Assembly (NCBI RefSeq): GCF_020283565.1 | Contig: NC_060061.1 | Span: 47,653,362 to 47,717,361, forward strand | From: Trifolium pratense | Lineage: Eukaryota; Streptophyta; Magnoliopsida; Fabales; Fabaceae | Direction: 5' to 3' | Length of the DNA stretch: 64,000 bases | Part shown: positions 32,986 to 43,359 of the stretch, piece after piece | How positions within the stretch are numbered: the stretch's first letter is position 1 | Layout: every line of letters begins with the position of its first letter | Made by a program: the position numbers and the translations under genes | The notes under the pieces: generated by a model | Databases searched by the model: none | Told to the model about the DNA's origin: nothing | Seen by the model: only the letters and a program-made list of their open reading frames with translations

Positions 32986-33027
32986 TGATTATCTTTTCTT
33001 CTCCTCTTCCTTCTGACTTGAGTTTGC
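32986..33027 (-). other. 5' UTR end of the middle CNL gene, preceded by 3' splice site
   Basis: TTTCACTTTCAG on the minus strand ends at 33028 and is followed by 42 untranslated bases to the ATG, as at 1625-1667. Immediately upstream of the splice site lies a transposon end (33038), so part of the polypyrimidine and branch region of this intron is element-derived. Confidence 0.62.
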
Positions 33028-33037
33028 CTGAAAGTGA

Positions 33038-33417
33038 AAGTATTGTTAAAATGTACTAATTTTTTTTTTATTCGCCATAGGTACAAGCTGCAAAGTATGC
33101 AGACACCTTAACATAAAGCAAGACCGATAGAACTACACCATCACAGCCATTTCAAAGAATCATTCCACAGCAGTGAAAAAATTGGACAATTAACAAAAAG
33201 ATGAACTACACTTTCCGGATTACCACACCATCCTACACAATATGGTGATGAATCAAAGCTAACTACATTTTTAGCGGAACCATCGAGCTCCAAATCTGTG
33301 ATGCCCATCTAATCCAATGAATTTTTCTCTTTCCTCACTACCTCCCCAGAGAAATTTTTAAACATACATTTCGTAAGAGCAACAAAATAATTAGTACATT
33401 TTAACAACAATACTTTT
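33038..33417. mobile_element. TIR element carrying a LINE zf-RVT fragment
   Basis: Ends AAAGTATTGTTAAAATGTAC and, on the opposite strand, AAAAGTATTGTTGTTAAAAT form inverted termini. Inside, the minus strand encodes YCVGWCGNPESVVHLFVNCP followed by LLWNDSLKWL, the zinc-binding region found downstream of RT in plant LINEs. A related copy lacking this part lies at 45372-45560. Either a MITE captured a LINE piece, or the family is LINE-derived with fortuitous termini. Confidence 0.55.
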
Positions 33418-33429
33418 AAATAAAAGTGA

Positions 33430-34400
33430 TAATTATTAAGACATACATTTTTCATAAAAGTGATTTTCATATCCTTTTAAAAATTAAGGCTCACTTAATT
33501 AGTTTAAATATTTCTTTGTCTTTTGGAAATTCAAGTTCATGGATTTGTGTCAAGGCTCACTGCCTGGTCATTTTTGGTTTGTCTTATTGTGTACATGGTA
33601 ATTCCATTATTTGAAATGCTTCTTCATGGTACTTTTTGTTTATCTCTCTCGTTGGGTCAAAAGAAAGTGAAGTCGTTGGGTTCCAATCAGTTCAGGTTCC
33701 TTTCTTTGTTGTTGGTTCTATGTTCTTTCCTTTAAACAGCATGTTGGTCTTGTTATTTATCAAAGTGGAAAATTGGAATCGATGGGAGTATGAGATTGGT
33801 TGGTATATTTAGGATTCATGAGTGCTGCTAGTACTTAAAACGTAACAACAGTTTTTTGGTTTCTATTGGTATGTAATTTGTCAGAAAAATAAATAATGAT
33901 GAAATTGGTACTTTGGTTTCTTATCTTGAGTTGGTATTTTGGTGAATTTCAGTTGATTTGGTTTGTTTTTGTATGGTTCATTTGAATTTGTTTGATTTGA
34001 TTATGTGTGGTTTCATTTAGATTGGTCTATTTGGTTCGTTTGGTTTGGTTCTGTTTTATTTGGTTTGATTGGTTCGCTTTAGTTTATTGGTTTGTATGTC
34101 TTGTTTTGATTTGATTTCGTTTGGTTCGGTTTGATTTGGCTTCGTTGGTTTGGTTCCATTAATTTGGAAATTTGTTTGAATTTGTTTGTTTGGTGAGTTA
34201 ACCGTTTACAATTTGATTTTTTTTTATTGATTGTGCTCACAATTTGGTTAATTGATTGTTGTTTTTCTCTTTGGATGTTGCTTACTCTCTCAGATGGTTC
34301 ACATGATCTTTTGGCTGCTGATTGTTGCTCTTGGTTATGATATTAGACTTATAGTCTTTTAGGTTTTGCTATATAATTTTTGTTACTCTTTTTTATTAAG
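33430..34400. repeat. TTTGGTT-rich low-complexity region
   Basis: From about 33940 to 34200 the plus strand is a degenerate array of TTTGGTT, TTGATTTGG and GGTTCG units without fixed period, presumably a decayed minisatellite. The remaining parts are AT-rich with no gene recognised. Short ORFs have no domain. Confidence 0.5.
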
Positions 34401-34416
34401 TAATGCAATGATAATG

Positions 34417-34639
34417 TTTTTTTTTAAAAACAAAAACTTGGTATCCAGCCTTAGGACCGACTAATCCAAAGGGACCAATCTCACCGTCCACTTGTGGGGG
34501 CTCAATTTAAAGCTATTGTTTTTTGTTATGTATGGACTTAGCCCACCGAAATTGGCACTAGGGGGAATCGAACCTGAAACCTTGAGAGGAGCATACTCCA
34601 AGGACACAAGCCAACACCACTAGACCACTCAAGTGGGTT
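34417..34639 (-). repeat. tRNA-derived SINE with 14-bp target duplication
   Basis: On the minus strand the element starts near 34639 with A-box GTGGTCTAGTGGTGTTGGC and has B-box GGTTCGATTCC about 45 bases on; it ends in a mixed A/T tail. Flanks ATGCAATGATAATG (34403-34416) and ATGCAATGGTAATG (34640-34653) form a 14-base duplication with one mismatch. Confidence 0.88.
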
Positions 34640-34710
34640 ATGCAATGGTAATGTTATGTAACCCTAGTTGCCTCGCTTGTTATTCTCTTATTTTGCATAT
34701 CTGACTTGAA

Positions 34711-34925
34711 CATGGCATCAGAGCCGGGTTAAGGGGTAATGCGGGCATCTGACCCAGGACCACGCTAGGTATGAGGGTGGGTGTTGAATATGTCATGTGT
34801 TGTTGGAGTTTGTTTGAAGTTCCACATTGCTTAGGTTCCCGGGATATGAAGTATATAAATATGTGAAGGCAATATCATTATTTGAGCTAGCTCTTGGGGT
34901 TGAGATCCAAACATATATTTAGCAG
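34711..34925 (+). mobile_element. TRIM retrotransposon, partial (PBS region plus right LTR)
   Basis: TGGCATCAGAGCCGGGTTAA (a methionine-tRNA primer-site type), a short spacer with TGACCCAGGACCACGCTAGG, then an LTR-like TGTTGAATATGTCATGTG ... CACATTGCTTAGGTTCCCGG ... GAGATCCAAACATATATTTA. It matches the TRIM at 43360-44734. The left LTR is absent. Confidence 0.65.
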
Positions 34926-36950
34926 GAATAACCTAAACTTCTGATTTTTATTTCATTTAGTAATGTTGATTAAAAATTTGTCATTTTTATTGATTTGTAG
35001 ATAAAAAAAACATAATCTTTCTTAAATTCTACTCCTCCGTTTTTTTAATTGTTCAGTTTCGTCAGATTTAGTGTTTCTAAATAACTCTCCAGTTGGTGTT
35101 TGTCAATTGTACCCTTTATCAATTTTTTTTTTGACAAAGTACCCTTTGTCAATTACTCTTATGTTTTTCAATAAAACTAATTAATGTTATATATATTTGG
35201 AAAACTATTTTTTCTTTGGGTACATAATATATTAAATTTTGTTTTTTTTTATATATAATATATTAAATTTGTTGGAAAGAGAAAATGCGTGAAAAAAATT
35301 GAATTTATTGGTGGATTAACATTAGGGGTATAATAGGGAGATAAGATGCAAAAAAATATTTTCTTAATTTGGTGTTACTATTCTAAATGGACACTTAAAA
35401 ACACCTGAGTGCTCGCGGTGCGCCTTGGTTCGGTTTTGAGCATAAAAGTCATCATAACCACGAGATAAAAGTCATCCAAACCAAACCAATCCAATGCTTT
35501 TAATTTATTTTATTATTTACATGATACAATATTCATATACATAAATTGCATATATATAATAACTTATATATAATAACAATATAGTTCCCGATCGCGTGAA
35601 ATTATATATTTTGACGGCCTATTGTTTTATGGACTCAATTTGGGTTGATTGCTAATAGTTGGTAGAGCTAAGTTAAGTATTGCGGTTTGGTTTGATTCGG
35701 TTTTCTGAAATAAAAACCGCAAACCAAACCAAACTGTGCCGTTTGTAAGAAAAATGATTTGTGCGTTTAAAACTAAATACGTTTTTTTGCAGTTTCAGTT
35801 TGGATTGGTTTGTTTTGCGATTTTACTTTTGGATTGGTTCGGATACGATCACCCCTAAGAGTGGATAATAATTTTCTCATTTTCTGGATAATTTTAGAAA
35901 AAGAAGGACAAGGTTTGCAAGGTGAAGTCTTGAATCAGTGAAACATAGTCACCCTATTCTAGTTTGTATAGGATTTTTTTTTGTCCGCCTTGCATCGTTA
36001 TGGTTCTCCTCGTTCTGAGTGCTCTAATTTTATTTTGATGAATAATGAAATTTTTGGTATAAATTCTTTGTTTTGTGATTGCTCTGATTTCGTTTCAATG
36101 AATAATGAAATTTATCATTCATGCATTTAGTTTTGATTTGATTTTCATTTAATTCCCCTTTTTCTCTTTTCAAATTATTATATTTATTTACATGCAATTT
36201 CAAATCATCATTAGTAGTAATTTGTAACTCCTCTTCGGTCGTCTTTTTAGTTACTGACGTTTTTATTAACATGTTGTTTTGGTTCTTAATGTTAGATGGG
36301 ATGAAATTATAATCCTGTGAAATGTCAATTCTGAACGGTAATAAATATATTTACTAATTAATATACTAAATTACATAATGATTTTGTACCGATTTTATTT
36401 TTGTTTCTAATATATAGTTCCAAAGGAGTTATCTTTTATTGGAACAAATCATTGTTTGTGATTCTCCTTTCCAGCCTTGTGAGCATTGTTAACAAAGGGG
36501 ATAAGATTAGCATTATGTCACCTACGAATCAAGTTCTTTGGAGAACTTACTTGCAATAGGCTTCACTCATTGGTGTGTTCACATTTCTTTAATCTTGGTC
36601 ATTTGTCTTTTTTTTTTTTTTTTTGAGAATTCATGCTTATACTGTTTGTGATTTATATTAGGTTTATGGCTCTTATGTTTGCTAAGTAAGGTTAATTTTA
36701 GTGTGTTGGTATGAAGTCTTTAAATTTAATTTGATAGTTTTAAAATTCACTTTTTCAATGTATTGCCATGATTGGATCCGTGTTTGCAGGGTGAGTTAAG
36801 TAGAGATGAGTAAAAATAAGAAATTTTAGAGAAAAACGTTGTCCGCTACTTAAATAATGGATTGTGTTTGAGAAAATGGTAGGACGACAAAAGAAACTCT
36901 CATGATGGACAAAGACCAACATTTTCACTTTATAATTGGGCCTTTTTTTG
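34926..36950. other. Intergenic, no gene recognised
   Basis: AT-rich. A degenerate Stowaway-like terminus lies near 35030 (CTACTCCTCCGTTTTTTTAA). 35640-35860 contains GGTTTGGTTTGATTCGG-type sequences and their inversions, probably a decayed inverted-repeat element. Short ORFs (for example 36030-36272 minus) show no domain. Confidence 0.4.
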
Positions 36951-36961
36951 TCATTGGACAA

Positions 36962-37423
36962 GAGCTTTACTTTTGCCACCTTACTAATTTTGGGGTCCGG
37001 CCTACGAAATTACCAAAATACCCCCGTCCACTACATAAGTAGCGGATTATACGTTTAAAATCTTGCAAATTTCATGGTAGGAGAGTTTTTTTCCAAAAAA
37101 CCGCTACGTAAGTAGCGGACGTTAAAAAAAATATGTTAGGGTTTTTTTTTTTCCTCAAATTTCACATTTTTATAACGTCTACCATTTAAGTGGAGAAGTA
37201 ATCCGCTACTTAAGTAGAGAACTAGTAAAAACCTTTATTTTTCATGTAGGGTGTTTCGCTCAAAATTTCTCATTTTACGTCCGCTACTTAAGTAGAGAAC
37301 TCGTAAAAATATTGAATTTTCACGTAGGGTGTTTTCGCTCAAAATTTTTCATTTTACAACATCCGCTACGTAAGGGAAATGCGTAGGGCGCGTGAGTAGC
37401 CAGTAAGGTGACAAAAGTAATTC
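36962..37423. mobile_element. MULE-like MITE, 462 bp, with CCGCTACTTAAGTAGCGG modules
   Basis: Terminal inverted repeats GAGCTTTACTTTTGCCACC and GAGAATTACTTTTGTCACC (opposite strand). The flanks share TCATTGGACAA (36951-36961 and 37424-37434), an 11-base duplication, close to the 8-10 typical of Mutator-like elements. The interior holds repeated palindromic CCGCTAC(T/G)TAAGTAG modules and a direct repeat of about 80 bases (37201-37276 and 37281-37357). No transposase. Confidence 0.75.
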
Positions 37424-37434
37424 TCATTGGACAA

Positions 37435-38434
37435 ATATATATAGTAACCGACTTGGGCTTTTTTTTGTTGTCAAACGGATATTAAGTAATGAATTTTTCT
37501 CTTCCCACCCTCCATGTTTCTTTTTTACCCCTCATATTTTCATTTTTGTCCTTGTTTACAAATTTTGGAACGCTTTTTTCGAAGTTTTTCTAGTTCTTAT
37601 TCGGGAAAAATTCGGAAAACACATTCCGAAGATTTTTTTCCAAGGCAAAAAAATGGGAAAACAGATGGTAGAAAAGAATCACGGGAGGTGGGGAGAGAAA
37701 TCTTCTTAATAAGTAATAAAAACTTTGAGGAACCTATACATTGGACGCCCTGCTATGCAGAACTGGCTGCATTGGCATGGGTCGGCCCTGATGTTAAAGA
37801 ATTAAAGAGACAATAGAAGATATATGTATGGTCTGTTTAGTTGAAAGGAAAGAAAGTAAGAATGGAGGAAAACACATAAACCAAAAAGTGGACATCGACT
37901 AAGATTTAGTTTAAATTCATTTCTTGATTTCCGTGTTTTCCTTTCTTGGCACTTTTTTCTTAAGCGTGAGATAAGAGACATGATAGGATAACTATATCAT
38001 ATCTTGTCTCGATCCAGTGTTTGGTGGAACAGCTAGATTTAATAAGTTAATCCTGAAACTTATCTTATCATGTTCCTTTAATTAAAAATCTTATCCTGAA
38101 TTCAAGTTGAGTTACTAGTAGGATATGATAAGAAAATAATTTGTTTCCTTATTCTATAAAATATATTTTAAATAAAAAAATAATAAAATATAAATCATAA
38201 AATATAAGATATATTATATATTTCTTTAGCTTATCTAACATACATAATTGAATTATTTATTTGATCATGATTTATATAAAAAATTTAACGTTTTAACAGA
38301 TATACCTCAAAGAGTCAGGATCCGTTGACACCAACTAGTTTGACATCATATGTTACACATCTCAATAACGTATTAACCGATATAAATTTTATAAAACCCA
38401 CCGATGAATTAAAATTTAAAGTATTATAAAAAAA
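37435..38434. other. Intergenic, possible captured coding scrap
   Basis: Mostly AT-rich. Near 37725-37816 a slightly GC-richer plus-strand frame ends WTPCYAELAALAWVGPDVKE before a stop. I do not recognise it, and it may be a captured exon fragment. Nothing else seen. Confidence 0.3.
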
Positions 38435-39223
38435 AGGCTTAAATGCACTTTTGGTCCCCCTATTTTTAAAAAAATAAAGTTTTGGTCCCCCTATTTAAAA
38501 AACCAGTTTTTTAGTCCCCCTATTTTTATTTTTATTTTTAGTTTTGATCCCCCATCCCATTTTGGGGTTAATTTTGTTGATGTGACCTTGTAACTAATGA
38601 TGTGGCAACATTCATGTGGACAAATTTAATATCCATGTCATTATTATATGCAATTGAAACACAAAACTTGCTTTCAATATGCAATTGTTTGATTTGAATC
38701 AAAGAGGATCATGTCCATGTTGTGATTGTTTGTTTTTTCTTAGGTTTAATAAATTAGAGGTTGTGAATTTTGGGATTTTTTATTTTAATGAGTTTACGAT
38801 GATGATATGATGATGAAACATGATTATTTTGTTTTCTGGGTTGGTAAGAAGAGTAGAGATAACTGGATAAGTGGATCATGATAATGAGGGCTATGGGTTG
38901 TTTGATGTGATTTTTGATGTTTTTGAATTGTTTTTTGATTTATTTCTTTTTAAAAATACTATAATTTTAATAATTAAAATATTTTATAAAATAAGTTTTA
39001 TTGAATTAAAAATAAATAATGACATGAATATTAAATTTGTCCACGTGGACGCTGATATGAATTAGTGGCAATGTCACATCAATAAAATTAGCCTTAAAAT
39101 GGGATGGGAGATCAAAACTCAAAAAAAATTAAAATTGAGGAACTAAAAAGTTGATTTTTAAAATAAGGGGACCAAAACTTCATTTTTTTAAAAATAGGGA
39201 GATCGAAAGTGCATTTAAGCCTA
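38435..39223. mobile_element. TIR element with GGCTTAAATGCACTTT ends
   Basis: Left end AGGCTTAAATGCACTTTTGG, right end mirrored as AGGCTTAAATGCACTTTCGA. Both arms carry GGTCCCC(CTATTTTT) modules. The middle has GTCCACGTGGAC-like and ATGTGACATTGCC-like sequence, but no transposase is recognised. Length about 790 bp. Confidence 0.65.
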
Positions 39224-39430
39224 AAAAAAATTGACACTTAGTAAACTTCAAAAATTTGTTTTTAACTACTATAGAGAAAAGTATCATTTCAATGACAAAT
39301 CACGATCATAACAGTTACTTCGCTGAACTATTCTCAGCAGATCTCGTACGTGTTGCATCAAATAGACACACGCTTACCAAGCAGACATATTAAAAAATGG
39401 TCAAAACAATGAAGAGTTTGGAACTCTTAC

Positions 39431-39484
39431 CTGTATTATATTGAGTGATGCAAAATAGCTTCAAAAAGCAGAAACTAAAATGAT
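39431..39484 (-). other. Predicted non-coding 5' leader exon (middle CNL gene)
   Basis: Acceptor TTTTGTTTGCAG before 39484 and donor AATACAG|GTAAGAG after 39431 enclose 54 bases. The splice sites match those at 4390-4431 although the exon body differs. It would splice to 33027 across a 6.4-kb intron. Confidence 0.58.
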
Positions 39485-39588
39485 CTGCAAACAAAATGAA
39501 AAAATTCAAGGATTTATTCTCTATTAGTGAAGGAAAGAACGTTTCAAAAAAAATATATTAAAAGGGAAACAAAATAATGCATGCATAC

Positions 39589-39900
39589 CTCTGAATATTA
39601 AAAATACCTTTGAAATCAACAGAGTATGTACCAAATTAAAAATACATACAATATATGAGATAACCGTTTTTTTTCCTTCAGATTTTGGTTTGTTTTTTTT
39701 TGTATACAGTGTTTTTTTTTTTCTTTTTCTATATGAATGAATGGAAATAACAAAAACTGAAAACAAATTATAACTAGTAAAACAGAGATACTAAGAGGTT
39801 CAAGACTCAAATACTTTTATCCTTTTGGCTTTTTGGTGGTTTTAATTTTAGATGGGTTTCAGGAATTAGGAACCTGTTTTTGTAAGAGACTCTCTAGATG
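39589..39900 (-). promoter_or_regulatory. Predicted first leader exon / promoter-proximal region (middle CNL gene)
   Basis: The donor AGAG|GTATGCATGC at 39589/39588 and sequence to about 39900 are conserved with 4522-4800. On the minus strand a TATA-like CTATTTATAG lies at about 39940-39950, a plausible distance upstream. The transcription start is not determined. Confidence 0.4.
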
Positions 39901-39959
39901 AGCACAATACATATATATCCTGATCTTAGATGAAGTCAACTATAAATAGTAGTAACCAA

Positions 39960-41400
39960 TATGAAATAAAAATTTATTTCAAAATAAGCCATCATTAATG
40001 TTTTTAAAGAACAATTAAATAAAAATCACATTTTATTTTTTAATTAATATATTTTTTATTAAATTGTATGAAATAATTAAATAAATCATCTAAAATGGGG
40101 CGGAGGCAGTAGTATTTTATAAAGTAAAATATGTTGTCAATCCCTACTTTTATAGTGAGTTTTGGTTTTTGTTTCTGTAAAATATAATCACTTGTTTTCT
40201 TTCATATAAAAAAATTTCTTTTGTTTTTAATACTTAACAAGCAAAATTTTGATATTTTTTTGACTTTTTTTAACATAATATCGACTTATATAAGTTTAAC
40301 GTGATTTATAGACATAATATAAATCATTTTGAACATAAAAATGTCATAATATTGACATTAACACGTCAAAATTTTGTTTATTGTATATTATATTATAAAT
40401 GTAATTTAGAAGTTAGATTTTTTTTTTTACCGGAAGAAAGAAGTTGAGATTATGTAACCGAAAAATAAAATTTAGACCGTAGGGTGATGTGTCGTTTTCT
40501 TCACATGATGCACATGTTGAGATTCTGATATGAAAGTCTACAAAAAAGTATAAAAAATAATTTTGGTCATGTTGCGATTACTCTTATGTTTATTTTAAGT
40601 TTTAATTTAGTCTCTTATATTTAAAGAGTTTTAATTTAGTTGTTTTAGTGATATTTTGTTTAAATCGTTCATGTGGCTAATAGAGTTGCATACATCAACA
40701 AATTATGAGATGTTACATGAAAGTTTTAACGAACTTATGTTAACTTGAGTAGCGTAAGAGATCAACTTAAAACCTTAAATAAAGGTAAGAGATTAAATAT
40801 ACAATTAAATATTATTTTTTTGTGAATAATTAAATATATTTTTTATTCCACCTATTTCTAATTATAAGATTTTTCTTTTATAAAGACTAATTATAGGGTT
40901 CTTTTATGGATGTTTGGTTGTGTAGAAATAAATAGGTGAGAGAGTGTCAGAAGAGAAACAAAAATGTAAAATATATATAATACATTAATGTATTTTTTTT
41001 TTTTGTGGATTGATATATTTTACTAGTAAAAATAAGTTTGAGTAGCTCCTAAACAAGTATTGTGATTGTGATGACGTGACACCTCTAAGAAAGCTTCAAA
41101 TTTCTATTGAAATTTTACCAACTTCTCTTAATTATTAAATATGCTACAATTGATGTTGATAATTATGCATGTAAAAGTTCAAGTGACGAGTAACTTAAAT
41201 TAGTAGCAGGTGTAACATATAACATAAATTAATAGTAATAATGAAAGGAAAAAAATTATAAAAAGAAAATGAACCATGCGTAAATATAATTTGCAAAAAT
41301 TTACTTTAAATAAACAAACCAAATAAAAAGTTACCCCTCAAAAAAGTTTCATACTTGGGAAAATAAATAATTAAATTTTTTGAAAAAAAAATACTTTACT
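39960..41400. other. Intergenic, AT-rich, no recognised gene
   Basis: A MITE-like terminus (ATGGGGCGGAGGCAGTA near 40095) lacks a clear partner. Otherwise only AT-rich sequence is seen. Confidence 0.45.
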
Positions 41401-42350
41401 TATTGATGAATCCTCATCATTACATGTTATCTGAGCATATTTAAGGCAAAACATAGGTAATAATGTAAGGAAGTTGGTTAAAATGAGTGAAAAATGAGCC
41501 AAATCGAAGGTAGAGTGCTGCGCAGATGTAACTGCCTCTTTGCGCCAGGGCAGGTTGATAAAACTATAAAAGAAAACAGAGTTCCAGTGCACCAGGTTCG
41601 AAATTTTGGATCCAGATTGACTATTGGCGCGATCTCGTGATTCTCTCCACATTTCCAGCTGAAGAACGAAGAGAAGATGCTAGGATCAACCATGAAGATG
41701 CTGATGTGCAAGAGAAGAATGACACATTAAACATCTAGGCTGGAAGTTCATAGGTGAGAATTATGTAGCAGCACTCATGTAGCCTTGTAACAATTGTAGT
41801 TAATTAGATTCAGTCAATCAAACTTCTTTAAGTGTATTGCTTCATGTTTTCTAGCAAATTACATGTTGATTTTGTATAATTGAATTGCTATGAGAATAGA
41901 AATTGGTTGTTGAACTAGGAATGTTTGAGTAATTGATTGTGTTTAAGAGATTAGACATTAATTGATTATGATTATGGAATCTTGTGTTGAAAATCTCAAT
42001 GAATCACCAATCACCTAAGAGATTAGGGATTGGTTATTGATTGAGAGAATTGGATTGCAAGAGATTGAATCCAATTAGTGGTGATTCTATCTTGAGTGAA
42101 TTTTATCGATTCAATTGTGTACGAAGTCACGTGTTGCATGCGAAATAATTGATCCGATGAACTTCCAATCGTTTTAAAAACTTTGAACAAAGACTCGAAA
42201 GAATCCTCTGAATTTACCCCAAATTAAATGTTCAAAAATACGTTGTTAGATACAATTTCCGTGATAAGAATTTAACGCAATCTCCGAGTGGAACAATATC
42301 TTTTAATTACTACTTGACAATAATTGTATACTTGCAATTTGTCTATCACT
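41401..42350 (+). mobile_element. Possible Ty3/gypsy leader remnant
   Basis: Contains ATTGGCGCGATCTCGTG (near 41623) and, at the end, TTAATTACTACTTGACAATAA followed by TGTATACTTGC, similar in layout to 20700-21420. The internal stretch CACCTAAGAGATTAGGGATT also recalls CTAAGACATTAGGAATCG there. No coding domain was recognised; weak assignment. Confidence 0.35.
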
Positions 42351-43102
42351 TATATTGTTTATTAATTATTATTTAATTTTTTTAAAAAAATAACTTTGTC
42401 ACACCAACCTTTAAACTACTATATTCTTTCATATTCCTTAACTCTTATTCTTTAACTTTGTAACTATGACAAATAAATTAATCATACACTCCTTTAAATT
42501 GTTATTTTTTCCCATCCTTAACCATTGTGTTTATAAATATATAATTTTGTGAACAAATGCTAAATATGTTTTTGTACAAATTTGTGTTTTCATCACCATT
42601 TTTCCTCGAACAATATTGAATTTCAGCTCTTCAATTTTGTATTATTATAGGTTCTTTCTCTTATTCCTCTATATTTCTTCATCTATTCACAATTTATTAG
42701 TTTAATTCTATATACGAACTTATTATTTTACTCTTACCTTGTGTGGTTATGATCTTTTTTAGGGAAAAAATTTCGATATTTTATGCGGAATAAAAGTATC
42801 AAATATTTTCCGAAAAATAATTTTCGATATTTTTTCGGGAAATTTTTTTAAGGAAAAAAAGTTTACAATTTTTTCGGGGAAATTTTTTTTAAAAAATGGT
42901 TTAAATCCACTTTTTAAAAAATAAACTGGTTTTTATTAAAAAACCAATTTTAAAACAGTTATTTGAAACAAAACTGGTTCTAAACCGGTTTTGAATCGAA
43001 CTGTAACTGATTTTAAAAATAAATCGGTTTTTATAAAAAATGGTTTCAGTTACTGTGATTATGAATATTGTTTTTAACTAACTCCCGACAAATAAAGGTC
43101 AG
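42351..43102. other. Intergenic; contains AACCGGTTT-type repeats
   Basis: AT-rich. From 42895 to 43060 there are several ACTGGTTTTTA / TAAACCGGTTTTGAA stretches in both orientations, a decayed inverted-repeat region. No gene. Confidence 0.45.
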
Positions 43103-43111
43103 AATTACTTT

Positions 43112-43293
43112 AACCAAGTCATTGAGTTCAAGTGGTTAATGAGCTTCACAAAAAATGAGATTTTGGGAGAACTCGGGTTCGATTCCTGGGTGGAACAATT
43201 TTTTGGCCAGACTTTACTTATCTTGAGACCGAAATCTAGACTACTAGAGTTCCTTTCATCTAGGAATCAGAGGGTTATAAAAAAAATGCCCAT
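43112..43293 (+). repeat. tRNA-derived SINE with target duplication
   Basis: A-box GTTCAAGTGGTTAATGAGC (43130), B-box GGTTCGATTCC (43178), A-rich end. Flanks AATTACTTT at 43103-43111 and 43294-43302 are identical. Confidence 0.8.
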
Positions 43294-43359
43294 AATTACT
43301 TTTTTCTTTTTTCGAAGAATATATTAATTTTTTAAAAAAAGTTAAGTACAAGATATTTT

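Larger units (their letters stand above)
7991..33027 (-). other. Predicted giant CNL gene span (eight coding exons, three X-Y LRR exon pairs)
   Basis: The exons run 32985-30226, 30001-29756, 29659-28931, 25980-25171, 14712-13975, 13848-13027, 9762-9022 and 8815-7991. All are open, all boundaries show AG/GT sites, and each exon length is divisible by three, giving 2557 codons. A single transcript is an inference. The alternative is a shorter gene ending after 25171 with the downstream pairs as remnants, but their intact frames and splice sites argue against decay. The 10.5-kb intron between 25171 and 14712 is filled with transposons. Legume Rpp4-like CNLs are known for comparably long LRR regions. 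Confidence 0.6.

Noticed and set aside
33940..34200. Satellite or telomere-like array of TTTGGTT
   Set aside because: Units vary in length and sequence and do not match the plant telomere repeat TTTAGGG; treated as low complexity.
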